Shown here: piece after piece, positions 1 through 8,274 of the stretch
Numbering within the stretch: the first letter of the stretch is position 1
Layout of the letters: every line of letters begins with the position of its first letter
NCBI RefSeq assembly: GCF_002868845.1
Contig: NZ_PKUB01000022.1
Coordinates: 1-51,405 of the forward strand
Reading direction: 5' to 3'
DNA length: 51,405 nt
DNA from: Desulfuromonas sp.
Lineage (GTDB): Bacteria; Desulfobacterota; Desulfuromonadia; Desulfuromonadales; BM501
Made by a program: the position numbers and the translations under genes
Notes under the pieces: generated by a model
The model's input: the letters and a program-made list of their open reading frames with translations, nothing else
What the model was told of the DNA's origin: nothing
Databases searched by the model: none

Positions 1-2
1 TT

Positions 3-119
3 AAACTTCCTTCCGGTGAGCTTCCCGTCCCCTGCTACCAGGTCCCCATGGATCTCGTCGTTCAGGACGAGGCGGTCATGGAAAGGGCGTTTAACCCCTT
101 TTTGCGAGAAGGAGTTGAG
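3..119 (+). CDS. lpxK: C-terminal end of probable tetraacyldisaccharide 4'-kinase (LpxK), partial
   Basis: The window opens inside a reading frame that is open from base 3 and runs into the Trm112 gene without a stop. The roughly 39 visible residues contain KLPSGELPVP and then VPMDLVVQDEA, which resemble the last beta-strands of LpxK, the inner-membrane kinase that phosphorylates the lipid A disaccharide at the 4' position. A small Trm112-type gene directly after lpxK is a familiar arrangement (lpxK-ycaR in E. coli), and the following LPS genes fit. The assignment is an inference from a short tail. It could be another protein, or the N-terminal part of a fusion with Trm112. Confidence 0.42.
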
Positions 120-287
120 ATGGCAATTTCGGAAAAGTTGCTTGAGTTGCTGGCATGTCCCAAGTGCAAGGGGGAGGTGCATCTCCGAAAAGAGAAGAAC
201 CGGATCGTCTGCGAAGAGTGCCGGCTGCTGTACCCGATTCTGGACGACATCCCGGTCATGCTCATTGACGAGGCGGAGAGTTTTTGA
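120..287 (+). CDS. Trm112 family zinc-ribbon protein (YcaR-like)
   Basis: This 55-residue protein starts MAISEKLLELLACPKCKGEV and has two CxxC pairs (CPKC and CEEC) expected to hold one zinc ion, followed by YPILDDIPVML, the hallmark end of bacterial Trm112/YcaR proteins. Eukaryotic and archaeal Trm112 activates partner methyltransferases; the role of the bacterial form is not settled. The ATG at 120 is chosen because AAGGAG lies seven bases upstream and the protein then begins where the family usually does. The upstream frame is open, so it may also be made as a fusion to the preceding LpxK-like sequence. The gene ends with TGA. Confidence 0.85.
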   Translation: MAISEKLLELLACPKCKGEVHLRKEKNRIVCEECRLLYPILDDIPVMLIDEAESF

Positions 288-343
288 TCCCTGACCATGG
301 GGCCCCGGGCCCAAAGCCCGGAGTGGGCACGGTAGATAAAGGC

Positions 344-1417
344 ATGCTGCGTTCCCTGCATATTATCGGCAGCCGCAAAATGGGCGGAGCCGAACAGTTT
401 TTCCAGCGGTTGGTCCGTGGACTGAACGGGCCGGATCACTGCGCCACGGCCGTGGTGCGGCCGGGCAGCGAGCTGCGCCCCGTCGTCGGAGACTCCACGC
501 GCCAGTTCCACGTTCCCATGCGAAACGGCTGGGACATCCTCTCGGGCCTCGCAATCCGCCGCCTGGTGCGGAAGGAGCGGATCGATATCGTTCAGAGCTA
601 CATGGGCCGCGGCACCCGCCTGACCCGCATCCCCCAAGGATGGGGAGTTAAGCACGTGGCGCGACTGGGGGGGTACTACAAAATCGACGGCTATTACCGG
701 CACGCCCACGCCTGGGTCGGCAATACCCGGAAGCTGTGCGACTATCTCGTTCAGCAGGGGCTGCCCTCGGAGCGGGTGTTCTACATCGGCAACTTCGTCG
801 AGCCCCGACCCGCGACCTCCCCGGAGGACCGGGAAACGCTGAGAAACTTACTCCGATTGCCGGAGGACGCTTTCGTCCTTTTCGCCCTCGGGCGGTTCAC
901 CGAGGTCAAAGGTTTCGACGACCTGCTGCCGGCCTTTGCGCGGCTTCCTGCTGAGGTCGGGGGGCGGCCCTTTTTCCTGGTCATTGCAGGGGACGGCCCC
1001 CTCAAACAAAAGCTTTTGGCCCAGGCCGCAGAGCTTGGCATCGAGAAGCGGTTGCGCTGGGCGGGCTGGCAGAACGATCCCCATCCCTATTTCGACCTCG
1101 CGGATCTCTTCGTTTGCCCTTCCCGGCACGAAACGCTGGGCAACGTCATCCTGGAGGCGTGGGCTCATCGGTTGCCGGTCGTGTCGACCTCCTCGCTGGG
1201 CGGTGCGGAGTTGATCCGGGACGGGGAAAACGGTCTGCTGGTTCCTTGCCAGGATCCGGTCGGGATGGCGGACAGGATGTCCGAGCTGATCCGGGCCAGT
1301 GACTCTGACCGCAGCCGTATCGCCGAGAGGGGGTACCAGACCCTTTGCTCCGAGCACAGCCCTGAAGCCGTACTTGCGGCATACCGCGCTCTTTACCAGG
1401 AACTGCTGACCGCATAG
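344..1417 (+). CDS. GT4 family glycosyltransferase (LPS core type)
   Basis: The 357-residue product has a GT-B fold layout: an N-terminal Rossmann half beginning LHIIGSRKMGGAEQFF with the GGAE acceptor-side motif, then a nucleotide-sugar half with ALGRFTEVKGFDDLL and PSRHETLGNVILEAW, which carries the E-x7-E signature of retaining GT4 enzymes. It should transfer a sugar from an activated donor to the growing LPS core at the cytoplasmic face of the inner membrane. The donor and acceptor cannot be read from sequence. ATG 344 is preferred to the upstream start at 284 because it gives the standard family N-terminus. The gene ends with TAG at 1415-1417. Confidence 0.85.
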   Translation: MLRSLHIIGSRKMGGAEQFFQRLVRGLNGPDHCATAVVRPGSELRPVVGDSTRQFHVPMRNGWDILSGLAIRRLVRKERIDIVQSYMGRGTRLTRIPQGWGVKHVARLGGYYKIDGYYRHAHAWVGNTRKLCDYLVQQGLPSERVFYIGNFVEPRPATSPEDRETLRNLLRLPEDAFVLFALGRFTEVKGFDDLLPAFARLPAEVGGRPFFLVIAGDGPLKQKLLAQAAELGIEKRLRWAGWQNDPHPYFDLADLFVCPSRHETLGNVILEAWAHRLPVVSTSSLGGAELIRDGENGLLVPCQDPVGMADRMSELIRASDSDRSRIAERGYQTLCSEHSPEAVLAAYRALYQELLTA

Positions 1418-1457
1418 ACATCCGGGGAGGAGACGATCGCCTCCCGCTCCTTGGAAT

Positions 1458-2489
1458 ATGAAAAAGATACTGATCATCAGACCGAGTGCCATCGGCGACG
1501 TGGTCATGGCATCGCCCATGATCAAGGTGCTGCGCTGTGCCTACCCCGGGGCAAGGATCGCCTGGCTGGCCGAGCCCCAGGTCAAGGATTTGCTTGCTTC
1601 CAATCCGGACCTGGACCAGGTTTTCCTCTGGCCTAAAGGGCATTGGCGCCAGCTTCTCCGCCGGGGCCGCCTGCTGGCACTGGCCAGGGAGGTGTCGGTC
1701 CTTGCGCGGCAGTTGCGCCGCGAGGAGTTTGACCTCGCCATCGACGCGATGGGGCTCCTTAAGAGCCGGGTTCTGGCCTGGCTGTCCGGGGCGCGGCAGC
1801 GGGTCGGGTTCGATTCCCGCGAGCCGGGCCGGTCTCTCATGACCCGGATCGTCGCCCGGGGCTCCGGCGACAAGAGGATGAGCTCAGAGTATATTCGCAT
1901 GATGGAGGACCTCGGCCTCAGTCCCGGAGGGTTCGAACCGCACATCGCGGTCTCCCCCGAGGACGAGGAGAGCGCCCTGGAGAAGCTCCGCGGGGCGGGC
2001 GTGGAGTTCCCCTTCGCGGCCTTCGCACCCTTCACGACCCGGCCCCAGAAGCACTGGCTGGACGAACGATGGGCCGGGGTGGCCCGGGGAGTCAGGGACA
2101 AGTTCGGGATGCAGGCGGTCATGCTCGGCGGTCCCGGGGACGTCGAGCGTGGAGCCCGGATCGCTGCCTGCGAAGAGGGGACGTTGGTCGATTTGGTGGG
2201 GAGCATGACTCTCGGCCAAACCGCCGCGGTCCTCAAGAATTGTTCCCTTCTGATCGGGGTGGACACCGGCCTGACCCACATGGGCGCCGCTTTCGATCGT
2301 CCGACCGTCGCCCTGTTCGGATCGACATGTCCCTACCTCAGGACACCGAGGGACAAGTTCCGGGTGCTCTACAGCCCCATGGACTGCTCCCCCTGCCGTA
2401 GGCGACCCACCTGCGAGGACGGGTTTCTCTGCATGGAAGCACTTGGCCAGGAGGACGTTCTTCGTGCCGCCCAGGAAGTGGTCGCCTGA
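1458..2489 (+). CDS. ADP-heptose:LPS heptosyltransferase family protein (GT9)
   Basis: The 343-residue protein starts with MKKILIIRPSAIGDVVMASP, the GT9 N-terminal signature, and near residue 270 has GVDTGLTHMGAA followed by PTVALFGST, the donor-binding motif of WaaC/WaaF/WaaQ heptosyltransferases. These inverting enzymes transfer heptose from ADP-heptose onto the LPS inner core. The substrate genes gmhA, hldE and gmhB lie about 6 kb downstream in the same direction, which supports the role. Which heptose is added (I, II or III) cannot be decided. A C-terminal cluster SPCRRRPTCEDGFLCM is rich in cysteine, as in many GT9 proteins. It ends with TGA, one base before the next start. Confidence 0.88.
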   Translation: MKKILIIRPSAIGDVVMASPMIKVLRCAYPGARIAWLAEPQVKDLLASNPDLDQVFLWPKGHWRQLLRRGRLLALAREVSVLARQLRREEFDLAIDAMGLLKSRVLAWLSGARQRVGFDSREPGRSLMTRIVARGSGDKRMSSEYIRMMEDLGLSPGGFEPHIAVSPEDEESALEKLRGAGVEFPFAAFAPFTTRPQKHWLDERWAGVARGVRDKFGMQAVMLGGPGDVERGARIAACEEGTLVDLVGSMTLGQTAAVLKNCSLLIGVDTGLTHMGAAFDRPTVALFGSTCPYLRTPRDKFRVLYSPMDCSPCRRRPTCEDGFLCMEALGQEDVLRAAQEVVA

Positions 2490-2490
2490 G

Positions 2491-3591
2491 ATGAAGATTC
2501 TTCACATCGAAACCGGTTTGCATCTTTACGGAGGCGCTCAGCAGGTCCTTTATCTGCTGGGCGGGCTGAAGGCGGGAGGCGGCGTAAATATTCTCGTCTG
2601 TCCCGCCGGCAGTGCCATTGGCGCTGCGGCCGTCTCTAGCGCCGATGTCGTCGAAGCCCCGATGGGCGGAGAACTCGATCCGAGGTTTCTGTTCAGTCTG
2701 GTGCGGGTCATCCGGGAAAGGCGCCCCGACCTGGTTCATGTGCACAGCCGGCGCGGAGCTGACCTCTGGGGCCCCATCGCAGCCCGCCTCACCGGAACCA
2801 GGGCCCTTCTGACCCGTCGGGTCGACAATCCCGAACCGCCCTGGCTCGCGCGCATCAAGTACAGCCCCTATGAACGGGTCGTGACCATCTCCGAAGGGAT
2901 ACGACGGGTCCTTCTTTCCGAGGGGCTTCCTCCGGAACGGGTCCGCTGCGTTCGCAGCGCCGTGGACAGCCGTCCATTCAAAGGAGAGCGAGACCGGGAA
3001 TGGCTTAGGCGGGAGTTCGGTGTCGGGCCGGAGGAAACCGCCGTCGCCGTAATCGCCCAGCTCATAGAGCGCAAAGGGCATCGTTCCCTTATCCAGGCTG
3101 TGCCGGGGATTCTGCGCAAGTGTCCCCGCGCCCGGTTCCTGTTTTTTGGCAAGGGTCCTCTTCGGGGAGAGCTCGAACAGCTCTGCCGTGAGGCCGGGCT
3201 CGGCGAAAAGGTTCTTTTCGCCGGCTTCCGCAAGGACCTGCCGCGGGTCTTGCCCTGCCTCGATCTGGTCGTCCATCCGGCTTTTATGGAGGGACTCGGG
3301 GTCTCTTTGCTGCAGGCTTCTGCCGCCGGGTTGCCGATCGTGGCGGGTCGGGCGGGCGGTATCCCCGAGGTCGTTCGGGACGGCGTCAACGGCTACCTGG
3401 TGGAGCCGGGCGATGTTTCCGCCCTTGAGGAGTCGGTGGTGAAGGTCCTCCTCGATCCCGGCCTGGCCCGCAGGCTTGGGCATGCCGGGCAGGAGATCGT
3501 CGGGGGGGAATTTTCCCTGGAGGCCATGGTCGAGGGGAACCGGAGGGTCTACCGGGAGATCCTCGGACTAAACGAGGCCGGCGCGCCGTAA
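2491..3591 (+). CDS. GT4 family glycosyltransferase
   Basis: The 366-residue protein begins MKILHIETGLHLYGGAQQVL, with the GGAQ loop typical of GT4 N-domains. It continues with VAVIAQLIERKGHRSLIQA and FMEGLGVSLLQASAAGLPIV, matching the C-terminal donor-binding half, with the E-x7-E position apparently altered to E-x7-Q. The start ATG lies one base after the TGA of the heptosyltransferase gene, so the two are translationally close. Within this locus it probably adds a sugar to the LPS core or O-chain. The substrate is unknown. It ends with TAA. Confidence 0.84.
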   Translation: MKILHIETGLHLYGGAQQVLYLLGGLKAGGGVNILVCPAGSAIGAAAVSSADVVEAPMGGELDPRFLFSLVRVIRERRPDLVHVHSRRGADLWGPIAARLTGTRALLTRRVDNPEPPWLARIKYSPYERVVTISEGIRRVLLSEGLPPERVRCVRSAVDSRPFKGERDREWLRREFGVGPEETAVAVIAQLIERKGHRSLIQAVPGILRKCPRARFLFFGKGPLRGELEQLCREAGLGEKVLFAGFRKDLPRVLPCLDLVVHPAFMEGLGVSLLQASAAGLPIVAGRAGGIPEVVRDGVNGYLVEPGDVSALEESVVKVLLDPGLARRLGHAGQEIVGGEFSLEAMVEGNRRVYREILGLNEAGAP

Positions 3592-3647
3592 GACGGCGGC
3601 GATCCCTTTTGCGGCCGCCGTTTTGCGGCCAGTGCAGGATTGAAGAG

Positions 3648-4709
3648 ATGAGACCGATTTTCATCGGCGGCTGTGACCGCAGCGGAACGACCATGCTCGG
3701 GGCGATGCTCGGAGCGGGCTCGGGGAATCTGTGCACCCCGGAATCCCAGTTCATCGTCAAGGTTCACGAAAAGGCGGCCCTGAAGGGCAGGGGGAACGAT
3801 TCCGCTTTTCTGGCCCGGGCGCTGGTCGACCACTGGCGCTTCAAGATCTGGGGTCTGGACGTTGCTCCGGAGGAGGCGGTGTCCGCCGCGGGGAAGGGGA
3901 GCTTCAGAGACCTCGTCGAATGGGTCGTCGGCCGCTACGGGGAGAAGGCCGGAAGGTCCGCTCCCGAAGTCTGGATCGATCACACTCCCTGGAACCTCCG
4001 GTACGGACTGCTTCTCGATAAGCTCTTCCCCGAGGGGAAATTCATTCACATCGTTCGCGACGGCAGGGGGGTCGCCTCCTCGGTGATCCCTCTCGACTGG
4101 GGTCCCAACAACGTCAGGGACGCCGCCCACTGGTGGCTTGAAAAGCTCTCCTACGGCCTGGCGGCAGAATCGTCCCTGGGCACGGGGAGAATCCTCCGGG
4201 TGCATTACGAAAAACTCCTGCAGGACCCCGAGGGGGAATTGCAGCGGATCTGCGCGTTTGCCGGAATTGAGTATCAACCGGAGATGTGTCGGGGGGAGTT
4301 CAACGTGCCCGGGTACACCGCCCGACAGCATCGCCTGGTCGGCAAAGCGCCCGACAAGGGGAGGGCCGAGGGGTGGGTCGACTCCCTCTCCGGCCGCGAG
4401 GTTGAGGTGTTCGAAATGATCGCAGGGCAGATGCTGGGGTATCTCGGCTATCGGCGGCGGAGCCCTTATCTTACCGAGAACATCAGCAGCAGGGAGAACC
4501 GCAGGTTTTCCCTGGGTCATTTTTTCAAGAAAAACCTTTCCCGGAAATTTTCCGGAAAAAAAGGATTATTCCCGGGGCTTCCGGGGGATCTTCCGAAAAC
4601 GCATTGTAGTCGGATTTGCCCCGTCATAAAGAAAAAACAGGGCGCAGGGTCGCCTTTTTCGGATTCCGTTCTGGAAACCAGGCGATCAGCCATGTCATGC
4701 TCAACCTGA
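3648..4709 (+). CDS. Sulfotransferase family protein (PAPS-dependent)
   Basis: The 353-residue protein carries the two phosphoadenosine-phosphosulfate motifs of the sulfotransferase superfamily: the 5'-phosphosulfate loop GCDRSGTTML at residues 8-17 and the 3'-phosphate motif HIVRDGRGVASS at about 134-145. It should move a sulfuryl group from PAPS to a hydroxyl on a sugar or lipid. Lying between LPS glycosyltransferases, it probably sulfates the LPS core or a related glycan. ATG 3648 gives the usual N-terminus. The last 70-80 residues after SPYLTENISS are basic, not family-like, and overlap the next gene by 94 bases, so the natural end may be disturbed. Confidence 0.82.
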   Translation: MRPIFIGGCDRSGTTMLGAMLGAGSGNLCTPESQFIVKVHEKAALKGRGNDSAFLARALVDHWRFKIWGLDVAPEEAVSAAGKGSFRDLVEWVVGRYGEKAGRSAPEVWIDHTPWNLRYGLLLDKLFPEGKFIHIVRDGRGVASSVIPLDWGPNNVRDAAHWWLEKLSYGLAAESSLGTGRILRVHYEKLLQDPEGELQRICAFAGIEYQPEMCRGEFNVPGYTARQHRLVGKAPDKGRAEGWVDSLSGREVEVFEMIAGQMLGYLGYRRRSPYLTENISSRENRRFSLGHFFKKNLSRKFSGKKGLFPGLPGDLPKTHCSRICPVIKKKQGAGSPFSDSVLETRRSAMSCST

Positions 4710-5758
4710 TGAACGCCATGGTGGACCAGGGGGTATCCGTCGATCTTCTTCTGAACAAGACCGACATTCCGGAGCTCTCCCGGGTGCGCCCCGAGATCCG
4801 CATCGTGGAACTGGGCCACGGCAGCGTCTGGTACCGGGTCCGGGCGCTGGCCCGCTACCTGGAAGAGGACGAGCCGCAGGTTCTGTACACCAATCACAAG
4901 GAGCGGGCCAACCGGGAGGCGATATTCGCCAAAAAGATGACCGGTTCCGGGGTCCACCTGGTCTTCCGCATCGGAACCACTCTCTCCAAGGCGCTGGAAC
5001 GGCGGAACGCCCCGAAGCGCTTCCTCATGCGGACCTCGGTGAACTACTGCTATCGTCGGGCCGATACCATTATCGCCAACGCCCGGGGGGTGGCCGCGGA
5101 TGTTTCCGCCATTACCGGCATCCCCCTGGAAGAGATCCACGTGGTGAACAACTCGACGGTGACTCCCACCCTTTATGAGCGGGCTCTGGAACCCCTCGAC
5201 CATCCCTGGCTGCAGGGAGACGGGGTGCCGGTCGTCGTGGGGGTGGGGCGTATGACGAGGCAGAAAGATTTTCCGACCCTTTTCCGTGCCTTCGCCCGCA
5301 TCCGGGCGACCCGAAGCTGCCGTTTGCTCATTCTCGGCGAGGGCAAGGAGCGTGGGCGCCTGGAGCAACTGGCCAGGGAACTCGGTATCGAAGCCGATCT
5401 CGACATGCCCGGCTTTGTGGCCAACCCCTTCGCCTACATGCGCCGGGCCTCTCTCTTTGTCCTGTCCTCGGCGTGGGAGGGATCTCCCAACGTGTTGATC
5501 GAAGCCCTGGCCCTCGGAATTCCCGCCGTCGCCACCGATTGCCACAGCGGGCCTCGGGACATTCTTCAGGGAGGAAAGTACGGCCCCCTCGTTCCGGTGG
5601 GCGATGTCGATGCTCTGACCGAGGCGATGCTTGCGGGGATGACCCGCCCCCATCCCGCCGAGTTTCTGAAAAGGGCCGCCGAGCCCTTTCACGCCGATCG
5701 GTGCGCCGGCGAATACCTGGCCGCCGCCGGTTCGGCCGTTGCCGAAGAGATTTTTTGA
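4616..5758 (+). CDS. GT4 family glycosyltransferase, first of a tandem pair
   Basis: The 380-residue product reads as a GT4 enzyme: RRVAFFGFRSGNQAISHVML at the N-terminus, then VVGVGRMTRQKDFPTLFRAF and SAWEGSPNVLIEALALGIP with the E-x7-E motif. It is clearly paralogous to the next gene, sharing PGFVANPFAYM, ASLFVLSSAWEG and GPLVPVGDV. The assigned start is TTG at 4616; the frame has an in-frame TAG at 4607-4609, no ATG before residue 28, and no good ribosome site. The start is therefore uncertain and overlaps the sulfotransferase gene. It ends with TGA sharing bases with the next ATG. Confidence 0.8.
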   Translation: MPRHKEKTGRRVAFFGFRSGNQAISHVMLNLMNAMVDQGVSVDLLLNKTDIPELSRVRPEIRIVELGHGSVWYRVRALARYLEEDEPQVLYTNHKERANREAIFAKKMTGSGVHLVFRIGTTLSKALERRNAPKRFLMRTSVNYCYRRADTIIANARGVAADVSAITGIPLEEIHVVNNSTVTPTLYERALEPLDHPWLQGDGVPVVVGVGRMTRQKDFPTLFRAFARIRATRSCRLLILGEGKERGRLEQLARELGIEADLDMPGFVANPFAYMRRASLFVLSSAWEGSPNVLIEALALGIPAVATDCHSGPRDILQGGKYGPLVPVGDVDALTEAMLAGMTRPHPAEFLKRAAEPFHADRCAGEYLAAAGSAVAEEIF

Positions 5759-6900
5759 TGCCACCCGGGAAAACGCCTAGCAGACCGAGGATCGCCGTCT
5801 TTGTCTCCTTCTCCGGAAAGGGCGGGGTCGAGAGAATGATCACGCGGCTGTGCGGAGGCTTCATCGACCTGGGGTGCCAGGTGGACCTGCTCCTGATCAA
5901 GTCCCAGAGCGAGCACCTGAACGAGCTTCCGCCTCAGGTCCGGTTGGTCAAGCTGGGGGCCTCGCACAGCCTGACTTGTCTTTGGCCCCTTGTCCGTTAC
6001 CTGCGGAGGGAACGCCCCGATGGGTTGCTCGCAGCCAAGGACCGCGCCAACCAGGTGGCCATTATCGCCCGCTGGCTGGCCCGGGTTCCGACCCGGCTGG
6101 CGATTCGCATGGGAACGACCATTTCGGCGGCCCTGGAGGGCAAGGGCACTCTGAAAAAATGGCAGTGGTATCTCCCCATCTGGCTGCTCTACCGCCAAGC
6201 CGACGAAATCGTAGGGATCTCCCAGGGCGTGGCCGACGACTTGGCCTCGATCACCGGACTGCCCCCGAAGCGTTTCCGGGTGATCACCAACCCTGTCATC
6301 GATCCGCAGACCGGAGAGTTGGCCCTGCAGGAGGTTGCCCACCGGTGGTTTGCCCCCGGGGAGCCGCCGGTCGTTCTCGGCGTCGGTCGTTTGACCCGGC
6401 AAAAGGACTTTCCCACCCTTATCCGCGCCTTTGCGCGGCTGAGGGAGCAGAGGGCATGCCGCCTGGTGATCCTCGGCGAAGGGGCGGATCGAGAGAGACT
6501 CTCGGCCTTGACGGAGGAGTTGGGAATAGGGCAGGATGTCGATTTTCCGGGGTTCGTGGCAAATCCCTTCGCCTACATGAGCAAAGCCTCCCTTTTCGTC
6601 CTTTCCTCGGCGTGGGAGGGGTTCGGCAATGTTCTGGCCGAGGCGATGTCTGTCGGCACGCCGGTGGTCTCAACGGACTGCCCCAGCGGTCCGCGGGAAA
6701 TGCTGCGCGGCGGCGAGGTTGGCCCGCTGGTTCCGGTCGGCGATGTCGCCGCTCTGGCCGAGGCGATGCAGGCCGTCCTGGCCGACCCTCCCGACGGCGA
6801 ACTGCTGAAAGAGGCGGTCTGCGAGTATACCGTGGAAAACAGCAGCCGGGCCTATCTTGCAGCCCTGATGGGGGACAATCTCCCAGCGGACAAAGGATGA
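5758..6900 (+). CDS. GT4 family glycosyltransferase, second of a tandem pair
   Basis: This protein is also 380 residues long and aligns along most of its length with the preceding GT4. It begins MPPGKTPSRPRIAVFVSFSG and has GKGGVERMITRLC, the N-domain GGxE loop, then VLGVGRLTRQKDFPTLIRAF and SAWEGFGNVLAEAMSVGTP with the E-x7-E donor motif. Its ATG overlaps the previous stop (ATGA), indicating translational coupling. The pair most likely arose by an old tandem duplication and may add two similar sugars in succession. An upstream in-frame extension to 5473 lies inside the neighbour and was discarded. Confidence 0.87.
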   Translation: MPPGKTPSRPRIAVFVSFSGKGGVERMITRLCGGFIDLGCQVDLLLIKSQSEHLNELPPQVRLVKLGASHSLTCLWPLVRYLRRERPDGLLAAKDRANQVAIIARWLARVPTRLAIRMGTTISAALEGKGTLKKWQWYLPIWLLYRQADEIVGISQGVADDLASITGLPPKRFRVITNPVIDPQTGELALQEVAHRWFAPGEPPVVLGVGRLTRQKDFPTLIRAFARLREQRACRLVILGEGADRERLSALTEELGIGQDVDFPGFVANPFAYMSKASLFVLSSAWEGFGNVLAEAMSVGTPVVSTDCPSGPREMLRGGEVGPLVPVGDVAALAEAMQAVLADPPDGELLKEAVCEYTVENSSRAYLAALMGDNLPADKG

Positions 6901-6907
6901 TGACAGG

Positions 6908-7567
6908 ATGTTGCTCTCCCTTAAATACAAGTTCCTCTTTGTGCACATCGCCAAGACCGGAGGCACGAGCGTTCGCGCGACCCTGAACCGCTACCGATGG
7001 CGGGACCCCTGGTATTACCCCATGTTCATGTGCAGCCGCCTCAGCTCTCTCTCCGGCCACAGTATCGGGGCGAAACTGCCGCGCCACGCCAGGGCGATTT
7101 GCGCCTACGAGATGCTGCCCCGGGAGCTTTACGACTCCCTTTTCAAGTTCGCCTTTGTCCGAAATCCCTGGGATCTGCAGGTCAGTTCCTTTCATCACAT
7201 CGGGCGCGAGAGACCCCACCTGATGGAAGGTCGGGAGGACTTTGAAAGTTTTCTGCGCTGGAAACTCGATCCCGAGAGGCCCCACCAGTACCATATCGAC
7301 ACCTCCATCGAACTGCAGTCCGATTATCTCGTCGACCTTCACGGCAAGGTCATCGTCGATTTCGTGGGACGCTACGAACGGCTCCAGGACGATTTCCGTC
7401 AGGTCTGCGAGCACGTCGCTCTCCCGGCGCCGAAGCTGGCGCACAAAAGGCAAGCCAAAGACCGGGGTTCTTTCCGCAAATACTACACCGATGACACAGC
7501 CGCCCTGGTGGCCGAACATTTCAAGGCGGACATCGACATGTTCGGCTACACCTTCGATGGGGATTAG
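6908..7567 (+). CDS. Carbohydrate sulfotransferase-like protein (Sulfotransfer_2 type)
   Basis: The 219-residue protein has FVHIAKTGGTSVRATL at residues 11-26, the 5'-phosphosulfate loop of the membrane-type carbohydrate sulfotransferases, and FAFVRNPWDLQVSSF near residues 81-95, the 3'-phosphate motif. This family differs from the sulfotransferase at 3648-4709, so the locus carries two distinct sulfation activities. It starts seven bases after the TGA of the GT4 gene. The probable target is an LPS or other surface sugar, inferred from context only. It ends with TAG at 7565-7567, and the gmhA start lies in the same frame 48 bases on with no other stop. Confidence 0.8.
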   Translation: MLLSLKYKFLFVHIAKTGGTSVRATLNRYRWRDPWYYPMFMCSRLSSLSGHSIGAKLPRHARAICAYEMLPRELYDSLFKFAFVRNPWDLQVSSFHHIGRERPHLMEGREDFESFLRWKLDPERPHQYHIDTSIELQSDYLVDLHGKVIVDFVGRYERLQDDFRQVCEHVALPAPKLAHKRQAKDRGSFRKYYTDDTAALVAEHFKADIDMFGYTFDGD

Positions 7568-7612
7568 CCGCCCCTTCAGGGGCATGGCTTGTCAACAAGG
7601 CAGGGAATGGTT

Positions 7613-8194
7613 ATGACAGAGCAAATCAAGCAAGTGTTCGAAGAGCACCTCCGGACCATCGAGCGCACCGCAAATACTTTGACCGGACCGATCGAGGCGG
7701 CGGCGGCGCTCCTTACGGGCGCCCTGGAGGCGGGGAATAAAATTCTGGTCATGGGCAACGGCGGATCCGCGGCTGACGCCCAACATTTTGCGGCGGAAAT
7801 GGTCGGGCGTTTTCTGATGGAACGCAAGGCTCTACCCGCCCTGGCCCTGACCACCGACAGCTCGATTCTCACCGCACTGGGCAACGATTACGGTTTCGAA
7901 AGGGTCTTTTCACGGCAGGTTGAGGCCCTGGCCGCTCCGGGCGACGTCGTTATCGGCATCTCGACCAGCGGGAACTCCGAAAATGTTCTCGCGGCCATGA
8001 AGGCCGCCCGGGAGATCGGTTGCCGAACCGTCGGACTGCTGGGGGGCGAAGGAGGAGGCATGACCGGGCTCGTGGATGTGGCCCTGACCGTCCCTTCGGA
8101 CAGGACCCCTCGGATTCAGGAGGCGCACCAGACCGTCATCCACATTCTGTGCGATCTGGTTGAAACGCGGCTGTTCTCCGAAGGGACACCGTAG
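7613..8194 (+). CDS. gmhA: Sedoheptulose-7-phosphate isomerase GmhA
   Basis: The 193-residue protein matches GmhA: a SIS-domain isomerase with [20 protein letters not shown], then [20 protein letters not shown] and [12 protein letters not shown]. It converts sedoheptulose 7-phosphate to D-glycero-D-manno-heptose 7-phosphate, the first step towards ADP-heptose for the LPS inner core. The next two genes encode the following steps. ATG 7613 is used here; ATG 7607, two codons upstream, is equally possible. It ends with TAG at 8192-8194. Confidence 0.95.
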   Translation: MTEQIKQVFEEHLRTIERTANTLTGPIEAAAALLTGALEAGNKILVMGNGGSAADAQHFAAEMVGRFLMERKALPALALTTDSSILTALGNDYGFERVFSRQVEALAAPGDVVIGISTSGNSENVLAAMKAAREIGCRTVGLLGGEGGGMTGLVDVALTVPSDRTPRIQEAHQTVIHILCDLVETRLFSEGTP

Positions 8195-8274
8195 CCGGTC
8201 GCCATCGTCAAAAACTCTTACGGATTCCTTTGCTCTTATCGGGCGGGGCCGAATCCGTTGCAAGGAGGGCAAGA

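Noticed and set aside
1415-1417. Complete reassignment of UAG to a sense codon
   Set aside because: Seven genes, including this glycosyltransferase, end with UAG at the expected family length, so UAG still works as a stop.
1803-1817. A tRNA T-loop-like sequence (GGTTCGATTCCCGC)
   Set aside because: It lies inside the heptosyltransferase coding sequence, with no acceptor, D or anticodon arms around it.
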